This document shows, piece by piece, positions 10,597 to 19,801 of a stretch of DNA of 64,000 nt. The stretch is from Stenotrophomonas acidaminiphila (lineage in GTDB: Bacteria > Pseudomonadota > Gammaproteobacteria > Xanthomonadales > Xanthomonadaceae). The notes under the pieces were generated by a model. That model saw only the letters and a program-made list of their open reading frames with translations, had not been told where the DNA came from and ran no database searches. The stretch's first letter is position 1. Each line of letters starts with the position of its first letter. The stretch is from assembly GCA_002951995.1 (NCBI GenBank), contig CP019797.1, forward strand, positions 604,501 through 668,500, in the 5' to 3' direction. The translations under genes were made by a program, and so were the position numbers.

Positions 10597-10917
10597 ATGC
10601 CCGCCAACCCGATGTCCGCCGCTGGAAAGCTGTTCGCCGTCGCCGCCCTGGTCGAGGGCGCTACCTGGGCCGGGCTGCTGGTCGGCATGCTGCTCAAGTA
10701 CGGCACGCAGACGACCGAGATGGGGGTATGGCTGTTCGGGCGCCTGCACGGGCTGGCGTTCCTGTTCTACGTGGTCGCCAGCGTGTATGTCGGCGTGCGC
10801 CAGCGCTGGCCGTCGTGGGCGCTGCTGCTGGCGTTGCTGGCCGCGGTACCGCCGCTGGTCACGGTGCCGCTGGAATGGTGGTTCCGCCGCCGCGGCCTGT
10901 TGTCGCCGCCGCGCTGA
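10597..10917 (+). CDS. DUF3817 integral membrane protein
   Basis: A 106-residue inner-membrane protein of the DUF3817 family, function unknown. Three hydrophobic segments are visible: AGKLFAVAALVEGATWAGLL, FGRLHGLAFLFYVVASVYVG and WALLLALLAAVPPLVTV, ending in a basic tail RRRGLLSPPR. The start at 10597 (MPANPMSAAG) is preceded by a TACAAT -10-like box at 10561-10566; ATG 10612 is an alternative start. It is divergent from the WbsX-like gene and probably monocistronic. Confidence 0.82.
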   Translation: MPANPMSAAGKLFAVAALVEGATWAGLLVGMLLKYGTQTTEMGVWLFGRLHGLAFLFYVVASVYVGVRQRWPSWALLLALLAAVPPLVTVPLEWWFRRRGLLSPPR

Positions 10918-11204
10918 CCGCATGCCGGGTCGTGGCGACCCGCGGCGGGGTGGCCGGGACATGCACTACGATGAGGCTGGGCCGGCGCCGGGCATCGGGC
11001 AGGCCCCGGGCCTGGCCACGGCGAGCGGTCCGCCTGCATCGGGCATGTTCGCAGCCTGTTTAGGTTCGATCTTCTAGCTTTGGCGCCCTGTCTGCCCCCG
11101 GAGAGCCCCGTGCACCACGGAACCCCTGCTGCCGCCGTATCCGCCCGCCTGCCGGCGGCGGCACCTGCCTGCCGCCCCGCGCGTCCTGGCGCGAGGGGGC
11201 GCGC

Positions 11205-13115
11205 ATGACCGCTGCGCCGGGTCCGGCGCGCGATGCCGGCATCGCCGTGCTGCCGGCGGAGAGCCCGCTGTCCATGCCGGTGCAGTCGCTGCGCGAGGGG
11301 CGTCTGCAGGGGCGCCGGCAGGACACGTCGCCGCCGAACATCGTGCTGCGCCGCCTGTATGTGTTCGGCACTACCGCGGCGATGACGGCGGTAGCCACCT
11401 GGATGATGGCGCGGGTCCTGGCCAACGGCGGCGTCAACGTACTCGAAGCCTGCCTGCTGGGCCTGTTCGTGCTGCTGTTCGCCTGGATCGCGTTCTCTTT
11501 CGTCAGCAGCCTGGCCGGCCTGCAGGCGCTGCTGCGCGGGCGGCGCAAGCTGGGCATCCACCCGCACGCGCCGCTGCCGGAACTGCACAGCCGCACCGCG
11601 CTGCTGATGCCCACCTACAACGAGGACCCGCGGCGGATGATGGCCGGGCTGCAGGCCATCTACGAATCGGTGGCGGCCACCGGCCAGCTCGACCGCTTCG
11701 ACTTCTTCGTGCTCAGCGACACCACCCGCGAGGCCATCGGCCGCGCCGAGGAACAGGTGTTCGCGCGGCTGGTCGAGGCCACCGGCGGCCACGGCCGGCT
11801 GTTCTACCGGCGCCGCGCCGACAACGCCGGGCGCAAGGCGGGCAACATCGCCGACTGGGTGCGCCGCTTCGGTGGCGCGTACCCGCAGATGCTGATCCTG
11901 GACGCGGACAGCCTGATGACCGGCGAGGTGATCGTGCGCCTGGCCTCGGCCATGGAAAGACACCCCGGCGTCGGCCTGATCCAGTCGCTGCCGGCGGTGG
12001 TCGGCGGACGTACCGCGTTCGCGCGCATGCAGCAGTTCGGCGGCCGCGTCTACGGGCCGGTGATGGCCTACGGCGTGGCCTGGTGGCACGGTGCCGAGAG
12101 CAATTACTGGGGCCACAACGCGGTGATCCGCACCCGCGCCTTCGCCGAGCAGGCCGGGCTGCCGGAACTGCCCGGGCGCAAGCCGTTCGGCGGGCATGTG
12201 CTCAGCCACGATTTCGTCGAGGCCGCGCTCATGCGCCGCGGTGGCTGGGCGGCGCACATGGTGCCGTACCTGCAGGGCAGCTACGAGGAGGGCCCGCCGA
12301 CGCTGACCGACCTGCTGATCCGCGACCGCCGCTGGTGCCAGGGCAACCTGCAGCACTCCAAGGTGGTCACCGCCGCCGGGCTGCACTGGATCAGCCGCGT
12401 GCACATGCTGGTCGGCATCGGTCACTACTTCACCGCGCCGATGTGGGCGATGCTGATGCTGATCGGCATGGCCATCCCGCTGATCCATGGCGGCATCGAC
12501 GTGGCCGAGGAGCTGCACCTGCGGCTGTCACCCGCGCATTACTGGCGCGGGCTGGACGAGCAGGGCGTGCTGTGGGTGTTCGGCGTGACCATGGCCGTGC
12601 TGCTCGCGCCCAAGGCGATGGGCTACGTGGCCATGCTCAGTTCGCGCAGCGAGCGGCGCGGCTGCGGCGGCGCGCTGCGCGCATTCGTCTCGATGCTGCT
12701 GGAAACGCTGCTGGCGGCGCTGATGGCGCCGGTGGTGATGTACGTGCAGTCGCGTGGCGTGGCCGAGGTGCTGGCCGGCAAAGACTCGGGCTGGGACGCA
12801 CAGCAGCGCGACGACGGCCGGGTCTCCTGGACCGCGCTGCTGCGCAGCTATGGCGGGCTGAGTGTGTTCGGCCTGGCGATGGGGGCGATGGCCTATGCGG
12901 TGTCGCCGTCGCTGGCGGCATGGATGGCGCCGGTGGTGATCGGCATGGTGCTGGCGGTACCGGTGGTGGGGCTGACCTCGTCGCGCCAGATTGGCGACTG
13001 GTTGCACCGGCACCGGTTGTTGACCATTCCCGAGGAAAGCGCGCCGCCACCGGTGCTTGTGCGCGCGGCCGAGCTGCGCGCGGCGGCGATGCAGGCGCCG
13101 CTTTCCGTGGAGTAG
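11205..13115 (+). CDS. opgH: Glucans biosynthesis glucosyltransferase H
   Basis: OpgH (MdoH; hrpM in Xanthomonas) is the inner-membrane glucosyltransferase that polymerises UDP-glucose into the osmoregulated periplasmic glucan backbone. The 636-residue GT2-family protein has two N-terminal membrane helices (about 50-105), LMPTYNED near 134-141, the DxD-type DADS at 233-236, HDF at 335-337 and the QxxRW-like RRWCQG at 375-380, then a block of C-terminal membrane helices. The ATG at 11205 follows directly on GGGGGCGCGC. The usual partner opgG is not adjacent on either side. Confidence 0.94.
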   Translation: MTAAPGPARDAGIAVLPAESPLSMPVQSLREGRLQGRRQDTSPPNIVLRRLYVFGTTAAMTAVATWMMARVLANGGVNVLEACLLGLFVLLFAWIAFSFVSSLAGLQALLRGRRKLGIHPHAPLPELHSRTALLMPTYNEDPRRMMAGLQAIYESVAATGQLDRFDFFVLSDTTREAIGRAEEQVFARLVEATGGHGRLFYRRRADNAGRKAGNIADWVRRFGGAYPQMLILDADSLMTGEVIVRLASAMERHPGVGLIQSLPAVVGGRTAFARMQQFGGRVYGPVMAYGVAWWHGAESNYWGHNAVIRTRAFAEQAGLPELPGRKPFGGHVLSHDFVEAALMRRGGWAAHMVPYLQGSYEEGPPTLTDLLIRDRRWCQGNLQHSKVVTAAGLHWISRVHMLVGIGHYFTAPMWAMLMLIGMAIPLIHGGIDVAEELHLRLSPAHYWRGLDEQGVLWVFGVTMAVLLAPKAMGYVAMLSSRSERRGCGGALRAFVSMLLETLLAALMAPVVMYVQSRGVAEVLAGKDSGWDAQQRDDGRVSWTALLRSYGGLSVFGLAMGAMAYAVSPSLAAWMAPVVIGMVLAVPVVGLTSSRQIGDWLHRHRLLTIPEESAPPPVLVRAAELRAAAMQAPLSVE

Positions 13116-13477
13116 CAGGGCGGGTCTCTGTGTTGCCGACGGCCGGGGCGTCGGGTTTCGTGGCTAAAAAACGGATCGGATGTGAAACGGGGCGAGGGGG
13201 AAGGTGCTTCGCCTTCGCCTTCGCCGTTGCCGTGATTTTTCCCTGCTCTTTGCTTTTGCTTTCAGGGTCCCCTTCTGTAGCGACGGAGCCGGCGGGAAAA
13301 ACCCGAAGGGCGACGTGCATGGGTTCGGCGGAAACAGGCGAAGCACTGCTTCGCCCCGGTGAGCGGGCTGGCGCCGTGAGGCGACTGCCCCGACCCCAGC
13401 TGCATCGCAGCTGGGCCAAAAATCCCGGCGGCGGAGTGGACCCGCGGCACGCAGTGCCGTGGGCGCGTAGGCAGGAG

Positions 13478-13765
13478 CGTGTTTCTCTTGGTTACTTCTC
13501 TTTGCACGAGCAAAGAGAAGTAACTCGCTCCTGCGAAGCAGGGGCGAAAGCTCTGCTTTCAAGCTTTCGCTTCTCGCTTTGCCTCTGGATTGCTTGATTT
13601 ACTAACTTTTGGTTGTCGCTTTGGCGCAGATACCCGGGTCTTTCGCTTTTGGCGATCAGGGGGCCACAGCAAGGACAGAATCAGGATCAAAGGCTTTCGC
13701 CCCCCTTCGGGGTGCGAGCTACTTTTCTTTGCTCGTGCAAAGAAAAGGTAGCCAAAAGAAACACG
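13478..13765. repeat. Composite inverted-repeat element with palindromic cores
   Basis: The left arm (about 13478-13551) and right arm (about 13693-13765) are imperfect reverse complements of about 73 nt, roughly 80% identical by eye. Each arm is itself built on a palindrome: TTACTTCTCTTTG-CACGAG-CAAAGAGAAGTAA at 13492-13523 (14-15 bp stem) and its relative at 13718-13752 with one bulged base. The loops CACGAG and CTCGTG are reverse complements, which confirms the inverted orientation. About 140 bp of non-repeated sequence lies between the arms. No transposase or clear target duplication is seen. Confidence 0.75.
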
Positions 13766-13926
13766 GGCCGGGACGCGATCCGTCGGGCTGCGCCCGCCGG
13801 TTCCCTGCGCTCCTCGCGTGCCAGGGGGACGGCGCACAACTCGCTTCGCTCAGACACGTGCGCCTCTTCGCCCCCTGTCCCGCTGCGGTGCTCGGCTCGC
13901 TCTACGGCCGGGGAAGTCAAAGCTGG

Positions 13927-13962
<36 letters not shown>

Positions 13963-14036
13963 TGAGCGAGGGCGGCCATCGGCCTGGGCTCCCGCCCGCA
14001 GGCATAATGCGCCCCGGTCCCTTGGAGTCGCATGCA

Positions 14037-14702
14037 ATGCTGGAAACGGTGGAACAGGAAACCGGCGCTTCGCCGGAATGGTCGGTGATCTGGCTGCACG
14101 GGCTGGGCGCCGATGGCCATGACTTCGCGCCGATCGTGCCGGAGCTGGTGCGGCCGCACTGGCCGGCGATCCGCTTCGTGTTCCCGCATGCGCCCAAGCG
14201 CCCGGTCAGCATCAACAACGGCATGCCGATGCGTGCGTGGTACGACATCGTCAGCCTGGATTTCCGCAGCCGTGCCGATGCGGCCGGCGTGGCCGAGTCC
14301 GTGGCCCAGGTCGAGGCGCTGATCGCGCGCGAGCAGGCGCGTGGCATCGCCCGCGAGCGCATCCTGCTGGCCGGGTTCTCGCAGGGCGGCGCCATCACCC
14401 TGTCCGCCGGCCTGCGCCAGCAGGCGCCGCTGGCCGGGCTGGTCGCGCTGTCGACCTACCTGCCGGAGGTGGATGCCGCCGCCGCGCAGCTTGTGCAAGG
14501 CGCCACCGCGCAGCCGGTATTCATGGCCCACGGCAGCGCCGACCCGGTGATCCCGGTGCAGGTCGCCGAACACAGCCTGCAGGTGCTCCAGGGGTTGGGG
14601 TTCGGGGTGGAATGGCATCGCTATGCGATGGCCCACCAGGTCTGCGCCGAGGAAATCCAGGCCTTGGGCGACTGGCTGCAGGCGCGGTTCGCACGCGGCT
14701 GA
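14037..14702 (+). CDS. Alpha/beta-hydrolase carboxylesterase (phospholipase/carboxylesterase family)
   Basis: A 221-residue cytosolic serine esterase of the acyl-protein-thioesterase/carboxylesterase family. The nucleophile elbow is GFSQG at 113-117 (Ser115); Asp169 in HGSADPVIP and His200 in MAHQVC complete the triad. The oxyanion region WLHGLGADGHDF lies near the N terminus. The ATG at 14037 has a GGAG about 10 nt upstream. An in-frame ATG at 14007 would add ten residues without similarity. A CATAAT at 14003-14008 may be the -10. Confidence 0.92.
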   Translation: MLETVEQETGASPEWSVIWLHGLGADGHDFAPIVPELVRPHWPAIRFVFPHAPKRPVSINNGMPMRAWYDIVSLDFRSRADAAGVAESVAQVEALIAREQARGIARERILLAGFSQGGAITLSAGLRQQAPLAGLVALSTYLPEVDAAAAQLVQGATAQPVFMAHGSADPVIPVQVAEHSLQVLQGLGFGVEWHRYAMAHQVCAEEIQALGDWLQARFARG

Positions 14703-14798
14703 GGCCCGGCGCGGTGCGCTTGGCCGGTGACTGCCGGTCCGTGCCGGGGTTGGCTACCATGCGTCATCCGGGGAGCAATGCAGGGCAGGGGAGTGGCG

Positions 14799-15527
14799 AT
14801 GAAAGTGCTCATTGCCGATGACGAGCCGCTGGCGCGCGAACGGCTGCGGATGCTGCTGTCCGCGCACGCCGGGGTGGCGGTGGTGGCCGAGGCCGGCGAC
14901 GGCCAGGCGACGCTGGAGGCCTGCGCGCGGGCGCAGCCGGACGTTGTGCTGCTGGACATCGCCATGCCCGGCATGGATGGCCTGGACGTGGCGCGGCAAC
15001 TGGCGCGGCTGGAACCGCGCCCGGCGGTGGTGTTCTGCACCGCCTACGAGTCGCACGCGCTGTCGGCCTTCGAGGCGGCGGCCATCGATTACCTGATGAA
15101 ACCGGTGCGCGCCGAGCGGCTGGCGGCCGCGCTGGAGCGTGCGCGTACCTTCCTGGCCGGGCGTGGCGGCGCGGCGACGGCCGCTGCCGCGGGCGGGCGC
15201 CGGGTGCTGTGCGCGCGGCTGCGCGGCAACCTGCGGGTGATCCCGCTGGAGGACGTGCTCTACCTGCAGGCCGAGGAGAAGTACGTGGTGGTCCACCACG
15301 CGCATGGCGAGGACCTGATCGAGGAATCGCTGCGTTCGCTGGAGGAGGAGTTCGGCACCCGCTTCGTGCGTATCCACCGCAACTGCCTGGTCTCGCGCCA
15401 ACGCCTGCAGGAACTGCGGCGGACCGCGGCCGGGCAGGTGCAGGCGGTGCTGCGCGGGGTGGCGCAGCCGCTGGAGGTCAGCCGTCGCTGCGTGGCGGCG
15501 CTGAAGGCGGAACTGGCCGGCACGTGA
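14799..15527 (+). CDS. LytTR-family response regulator (AlgR-like)
   Basis: A 242-residue two-component regulator. The receiver domain (1-120) has the acidic pair DDE at 7-9, the phospho-acceptor Asp53 in [11 protein letters not shown] and Lys101 in LMKP. A linker rich in Ala and Gly leads to a LytTR DNA-binding domain (about 137-235) with [15 protein letters not shown] and [13 protein letters not shown]. This layout matches AlgR. No sensor kinase is adjacent. The ATG at 14799 is chosen because [16 protein letters not shown] is the family N terminus. hemC follows 22 bp later, as algR and hemC do in pseudomonads. Confidence 0.9.
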   Translation: MKVLIADDEPLARERLRMLLSAHAGVAVVAEAGDGQATLEACARAQPDVVLLDIAMPGMDGLDVARQLARLEPRPAVVFCTAYESHALSAFEAAAIDYLMKPVRAERLAAALERARTFLAGRGGAATAAAAGGRRVLCARLRGNLRVIPLEDVLYLQAEEKYVVVHHAHGEDLIEESLRSLEEEFGTRFVRIHRNCLVSRQRLQELRRTAAGQVQAVLRGVAQPLEVSRRCVAALKAELAGT

Positions 15528-15537
15528 GTCCTGCGCC

Positions 15538-15543
15538 GATAAT
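15538..15543 (+). promoter_or_regulatory. -10 box of hemC (leaderless type)
   Basis: GATAAT lies 6 nt before the hemC ATG and no Shine-Dalgarno intervenes, so transcription is predicted to begin at or next to the start codon. Confidence 0.45.
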
Positions 15544-15549
15544 GGCGCC

Positions 15550-16458
15550 ATGAACATGCTGCGCATCGCCACCCGCAAGAGCCCGCTCGCCCTGTGGCAG
15601 AGCGAACACGTCGCCGCCCGCCTGCGCCAGGCGCACCCCGGCCTGGTGGTCGAACTGGTGCCGATGAGCACCCGCGGCGACGAGGTTCTGGACCGCTCGC
15701 TGGCCGCCATCGGCGGCAAGGGCCTGTTCCTGAAGGAACTGGAGCTGGCGATGCTGCGCGGCGAGGCCGACTGCGCGGTGCATTCGCTCAAGGACGTGCC
15801 GATGGAGCTGGATGCGCCGTTCGCGCTGCCGGCGATCCTGGAACGCGCCGATCCGGCCGATGCCTTCGTCTCCAACCGCCATGCCAGCCTGGACGCGCTG
15901 CCGCATGGCGCGGTGGTGGGCACCTCGTCGTTGCGCCGCCAGGCGCAGCTGCGCGCGCTGCGCCCGGACCTGCAGGCGCGCGACCTGCGCGGCAACGTCA
16001 ACACCCGCCTGGCCAAGCTCGACGCCGGCGATTACGACGCCATCATCCTGGCCTGTGCCGGGCTCGAGCGCCTGGAGCTGGGGGCGCGGATCCGCGACCG
16101 GCTGCGCCCGCCGCAGTGGCTGCCGGCGCCGGCGCAGGCGGCGGTGGCGGTGGAGTGCCGCGCCGATGCCGCCGACGTGATCGCATTGCTGGCGGTGCTG
16201 GACCACGCCGCCACCCGCGCCTGCGTGGAAGCCGAGCGGGCGATGAACCGCGCGCTGGACGGCAGTTGCCATGTGCCGGTGGCCGGGCTGGCGCAATGGC
16301 GCGGCGAGGACCTGTGGCTGCAGGGGCTGGTCGGCGGTGTCGCCGACGGGCGCGCGGTGCGCGCGCAGGGGCAGGGCCCGGGCAACGATCCGGAAGCGCT
16401 GGGCCGGGATGTCGCGCGCCAGCTGCTGGACGGCGGCGCCGGCGACCTGCTGCGCTGA
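15550..16458 (+). CDS. hemC: Hydroxymethylbilane synthase (porphobilinogen deaminase)
   Basis: HemC polymerises four porphobilinogens into hydroxymethylbilane for haem. The 302-residue protein has the N-terminal [13 protein letters not shown], the catalytic Asp82 in [18 protein letters not shown] and [12 protein letters not shown], and Cys240 in LDGSCHVP, which anchors the dipyrromethane cofactor. The start at 15550 ([10 protein letters not shown]) is fixed by homology. There is no Shine-Dalgarno, and a GATAAT sits just upstream. Confidence 0.97.
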   Translation: MNMLRIATRKSPLALWQSEHVAARLRQAHPGLVVELVPMSTRGDEVLDRSLAAIGGKGLFLKELELAMLRGEADCAVHSLKDVPMELDAPFALPAILERADPADAFVSNRHASLDALPHGAVVGTSSLRRQAQLRALRPDLQARDLRGNVNTRLAKLDAGDYDAIILACAGLERLELGARIRDRLRPPQWLPAPAQAAVAVECRADAADVIALLAVLDHAATRACVEAERAMNRALDGSCHVPVAGLAQWRGEDLWLQGLVGGVADGRAVRAQGQGPGNDPEALGRDVARQLLDGGAGDLLR

Positions 16459-16475
16459 GGCGGGAAACAGGAAAA

Positions 16476-16566
16476 GGGAACGGGGAATGGACGGGTGGCG
16501 CGTGGCCGTGGCGCGCCGCAGGCGCTCATCCCGCGGCCGCTGCCCGTCTTCCTGTTCCCCGTTCCC
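16476..16566. repeat. Inverted repeat between hemC and the DUF481 gene
   Basis: GGGAACGGGGAA at 16476-16487 is the exact reverse complement of TTCCCCGTTCCC at 16555-16566, with partial pairing outward and a 67-bp loop. It fills the gap between converging stops and may act as a two-way terminator, but it has no T-run. Confidence 0.5.
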
Positions 16567-16572
16567 GGCTTC

Positions 16573-17349
16573 TTACTTGAAGCTGTAGACCACGTTCATC
16601 GTGGCCAGGGTGTCGGTCTTGCGCTTGTCCTCGGCCACGTCGCTGTTGTAGCGGGCCTGCCAGCCGGCCTTGAGCGCGAAATGGCGGTTCATCGCCACCG
16701 AAACGCCGAAATCGTTCTGCGCGAAGGTGTTGTACGAACCGGACTCGACCAGCAGGGTGTTCACCAGGTCGGTGTTGTCGGTGAGGCCGAACTTGAGGTC
16801 GAACAGGCCGCGGCCGATCAGCCCGGTGCGGTTCTCGTCGGTCTCGGAGTTGTGCGAGCGGCGTACGCCGGGGCCGATCTGGGTATCGAGCACCAGGCGT
16901 TCGCCGTCGATCAGCCGGGTGCCATAGCCCAGACCGAAGCTGCCCTGGCGGTCATAGGTGGCGAAATCATCGCTTTCGTAGCGCACCGTGGCGGTCAGCT
17001 GGCGGTGTTCGCCCAGTTGCAGCGCGCTGCCGGCGCCGGCGGTATAGCGGTTGGCGGTGGTCTGGCGCTTGCGGTAGGTGCTGCCGTCGTCGGCGGTTTG
17101 CTTGTACTCGGCGCTGGAGCGCAGCCCGAACAGGTCCATGCTGTGCACCCAGTCATCGTCGGTGTAGCGCAGCTTCAGGCGGCCGTTGAGGCTTTCGGTG
17201 GTGCTGTTGCCGCGCGCCGAGGCGAACCCGAGTTCGCCGCCGCTGCCGCTCCACGGCGAGGTCATCGCGGCGGGGTCGGAGGCATCGTCCGCCCACGCCA
17301 TGGGGGCGCACAGCAGCAACGGCAGGAGCAGGGAAACGCGCAGGGACAT
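16573..17349 (-). CDS. DUF481 family outer-membrane protein
   Basis: A 258-residue secreted beta-barrel-like protein of the DUF481 (salt-induced outer membrane) family, function unknown. The signal peptide MSLRVSLLLPLLLCAPMAWA is followed by GELGFASARGNSTTESLNGR, then alternating amphipathic strands ending in a C-terminal aromatic-containing VVYSFK, typical of Bam-inserted barrels. The ATG at 17349 is preceded by GGAGA. Longer in-frame starts run into the promoter region. It converges on hemC. Confidence 0.85.
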   Translation of the reverse strand: MSLRVSLLLPLLLCAPMAWADDASDPAAMTSPWSGSGGELGFASARGNSTTESLNGRLKLRYTDDDWVHSMDLFGLRSSAEYKQTADDGSTYRKRQTTANRYTAGAGSALQLGEHRQLTATVRYESDDFATYDRQGSFGLGYGTRLIDGERLVLDTQIGPGVRRSHNSETDENRTGLIGRGLFDLKFGLTDNTDLVNTLLVESGSYNTFAQNDFGVSVAMNRHFALKAGWQARYNSDVAEDKRKTDTLATMNVVYSFK

Positions 17350-17494
17350 CGGGAAGTCTCCAGGGAGGGCGGGAACGGGAACCGTTTTCATGATACCGGA
17401 TGGCCCCGCCGCCCCCGCCCGCCGCCCGGGGGCGCTTGACCCGCGGTTAAGCCTGGCGCCGCGCCCGCCGCGCGCCATTCACCTCCGAGTCGGA

Positions 17495-17500
17495 CATAAT
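17495..17500 (+). promoter_or_regulatory. -10 box of the WYL regulator gene (leaderless type)
   Basis: CATAAT ends 6 nt before the ATG at 17507. The gap is all G/C and has no Shine-Dalgarno. Confidence 0.45.
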
Positions 17501-17506
17501 CGGGCC

Positions 17507-18472
17507 ATGGACCGCTACGAACGCATCAACGCACTGCATCGCCTGCTCAAGTCCGCGCGCTATCCGATCACGGTGGCGCGCCTGCAGGAAGAACTGGGCT
17601 GTTCACGGGCCACGGTCTACCGCGACCTGGCCTTCCTGCGCGATGCGCTGATGGCGCCGGTGGAGGGCGATGGCGAGGCCGGTTTCCGCTACCAGAGCGG
17701 GGAAAGCGACCGGTTCGAGCTGCCGGGGTTGTGGCTGAGCTCGGAGGAACTGCACGCGCTGCTGGCGTCCCAGCACCTGCTGGCGCGTACCGGCGGCGGC
17801 GTGCTGTCCTCGGTGCTGGCACCGCTGCAGCAGCGCATCGAGGGCCTGCTGGCGGCCCAGGCCGGTGCCTCGTCGTGGCCGGTGGAGCGGGTGCGGGTGA
17901 TCCCGCACCGTGGCCGCAAGCTCGACGAGGCCAGCTTCCGCACGGTGGCTTCGGGTGTGCTCGAGCGCCGCCAGCTGTCCTTCGATTACCGCGCCCGTTC
18001 CACCGACGAGGTCACCCGGCGCACGGTTTCGCCGCAGCGCATCACCCACTACCGCGACAACTGGTACCTGGATGCCTGGGACCATGGCCGCGAGGCGCTG
18101 CGCAGCTTCGCCGTGGACCGCATCCACAAGGCGCGGGTGATCGACCAGGCCGCGCGCGACATCGACGATGGCGAACTGGACGCGCAGCTGGGTGCCGGCT
18201 ACGGCATCTTCTCCGGTGCGCCCAAGGGCTGGGCGACGATCCTGTTCAGCGCCAAGGCCGCGCGCTGGGTGGCCGACGAACACTGGCACTCGAAGCAGCA
18301 GGGCCGGTTCCTGGCCGATGGGCGCTACGAGCTGAAGGTGCCGTACAGCGTGTCGCGCGAGCTGCTGATGGACGTGCTGCATTACGGCTCGGACGCCGAG
18401 ATCGTCGAGCCGCAGTCGCTGCGCGAGCAGGCCAAGGCACTGCTGTCGCTGGCGCTGAGCAACTACGACTGA
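17507..18472 (+). CDS. WYL-domain transcriptional regulator (YafY type)
   Basis: A 321-residue regulator with an N-terminal winged helix (ERINALHRLLKSARYPITVA, then the recognition helix CSRATVYRDLAFLRDAL) and a central WYL ligand-sensing domain (QRITHYRDNWYLDAWDH). A WCX-type C-terminal part follows (PYSVSRELLMDVLHYG). Such proteins often respond to nucleic-acid or nucleotide ligands; the target here is unknown. Neither neighbour is an obvious regulon member. The start at 17507 is chosen because MDRYERINALHRLL is the conserved N terminus. Confidence 0.9.
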   Translation: MDRYERINALHRLLKSARYPITVARLQEELGCSRATVYRDLAFLRDALMAPVEGDGEAGFRYQSGESDRFELPGLWLSSEELHALLASQHLLARTGGGVLSSVLAPLQQRIEGLLAAQAGASSWPVERVRVIPHRGRKLDEASFRTVASGVLERRQLSFDYRARSTDEVTRRTVSPQRITHYRDNWYLDAWDHGREALRSFAVDRIHKARVIDQAARDIDDGELDAQLGAGYGIFSGAPKGWATILFSAKAARWVADEHWHSKQQGRFLADGRYELKVPYSVSRELLMDVLHYGSDAEIVEPQSLREQAKALLSLALSNYD

Positions 18473-18693
18473 CGCCGCCCGCGCCGCAACGCCGGCGCGC
18501 TTGACCCCGTCATGGCGCCGGCGTACCGCGGCGCTGCAGCTGCGCGTTCATCGCCGCCGCGCCGGCCGGGGAGCGCAAGGACGGGCAGGGGCATTGGGCA
18601 TGGCGTTGTCCCGGTCGAAGGACCGCCATGCTAGGCCGCGGCCGGCGCGCGGCGATTGACGCAGGTCAAAGCCGCCGGCTCCGGCGGCGCCGC

Positions 18694-19293
18694 TCAGTCG
18701 CGGTTGGGCACCTCGAAGCCGAGCCTGCCGACCTGCGACGGATGCTGCGGCACCCGCTTGAGCTTGTCGGTATTGACCTCGTAGCGGTCGCGCAGGCGCA
18801 ACGCCAGCTGCCGGTACAGCGCGGCGTCCATGTCCGGCTCGCGGGCGAAGATCCACGCCATTTCGCGGCCCGGGTAGCCGATCAGCGCCCAGGAATAGTC
18901 CGGCGCCACTTCCAGCACGCGGGTGTGGGTGGGCACCACCTTGTAGAACCAGGTGCGCCAGCGGCGGTTGCCGCTGTCCTCGTCCACCCGCGCGCGCAGG
19001 TCGAGCTCCTCCTCGGGCGCGGTGAACCCATCGCGGTACTGGTAACGGATCGAGACCCGGTCGTCGCCGCGCAGGGTGTAGGTGTTGACGCTGGCCACAT
19101 GCCCGCGCTCGACGAAGTTCGGCACCCGTCCGATCACGTACCAGCGCCCCATGAACCGCTGCAGGTCGATCGGGCCGTCGGCAATGCCCTCGGCCTGGGG
19201 GGCGGCCGCCGCGGCGTCCTGTGCGAGGGCCGGCGCCAGCGGCAGGGTCAGGCTCAGCAACAAGGCAGACAGGAACGCGGGAATGGGTCGCAT
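18694..19293 (-). CDS. Lipocalin family protein (Blc-like)
   Basis: A 199-residue exported lipocalin. The signal peptide MRPIPAFLSALLLSLTLPLA-PALA lacks a lipobox Cys, unlike E. coli Blc, so the product is probably soluble in the periplasm. The lipocalin signature GRWYVIGRVPNFVERG starts at 49; SIRYQYRDGF and YSWALIGYPGREMAWIFAR are the conserved later strands. Lipocalins bind lipids or lysophospholipids. The start at 19293 gives a proper signal peptide; the upstream in-frame start does not. Confidence 0.9.
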   Translation of the reverse strand: MRPIPAFLSALLLSLTLPLAPALAQDAAAAAPQAEGIADGPIDLQRFMGRWYVIGRVPNFVERGHVASVNTYTLRGDDRVSIRYQYRDGFTAPEEELDLRARVDEDSGNRRWRTWFYKVVPTHTRVLEVAPDYSWALIGYPGREMAWIFAREPDMDAALYRQLALRLRDRYEVNTDKLKRVPQHPSQVGRLGFEVPNRD

Positions 19294-19424
19294 TGCGGAG
19301 TGGAGCGCCGTGGTGGATGACGCCAGCATGTTCGATGGGCGGCGATGGATGCGTCAATGCCCGGTCGCACCCCCTGAGATGGATGCCTGGCAGCATGCGC
19401 CCGAACCCGTTACCGGAGCATGTC

Positions 19425-19733
19425 ATGGCCGTCTCGTCCCGCCGTACTTCCGTCGAACATCCCGATCCGCGCGTGTTGCGCTGCGTCAGGCAGGCCGCGC
19501 TCGCGGGGCTGGCCCTGGTGCTGGTGTGGCCGGCCATGCGCGGCAGCAATGCCTGGATCGGCTGGCTGCCGCTGTGGCTGCTGGGCATGCCGTTGAGCGC
19601 ATGGTGGGCGCTGTACCGGTTCCGCCTGCCCGCGGCCTGGCGCAACCGGCGGCAACGCAGCGGCAGCCGGCAGCGGCCGCAGGCGCGGCGCCTGCGCCGG
19701 GCGCGCCCGGCCGCCGCGGTACGCGCGGCCTGA
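19425..19733 (+). CDS. Small hypothetical membrane protein
   Basis: 102 residues, no family recognised. Two hydrophobic stretches (LAGLALVLVWPAM and WIGWLPLWLLGMPLSAWWALY) are followed by a very basic Arg-rich tail, which suggests a two-helix inner-membrane protein with a cytoplasmic tail. The start MAVSSRRTSVEHPDPR follows a GGAG 7-8 nt upstream. It is divergent from the lipocalin. Confidence 0.6.
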   Translation: MAVSSRRTSVEHPDPRVLRCVRQAALAGLALVLVWPAMRGSNAWIGWLPLWLLGMPLSAWWALYRFRLPAAWRNRRQRSGSRQRPQARRLRRARPAAAVRAA

Positions 19734-19801
19734 CCTTCGACAGGGGAAGCCCGCAGGGCGGCTGTGCTAGCGTGCGCGGCCTATGACCGCATGGAGCCAT
19801 C

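Noticed and set aside
18656..18669. TTGACGCAGGTCAA, another FNR-like dyad
   Set aside because: It lies between the 3' ends of two convergent genes, where no promoter is expected, and matches only 8 of 10 FNR positions.
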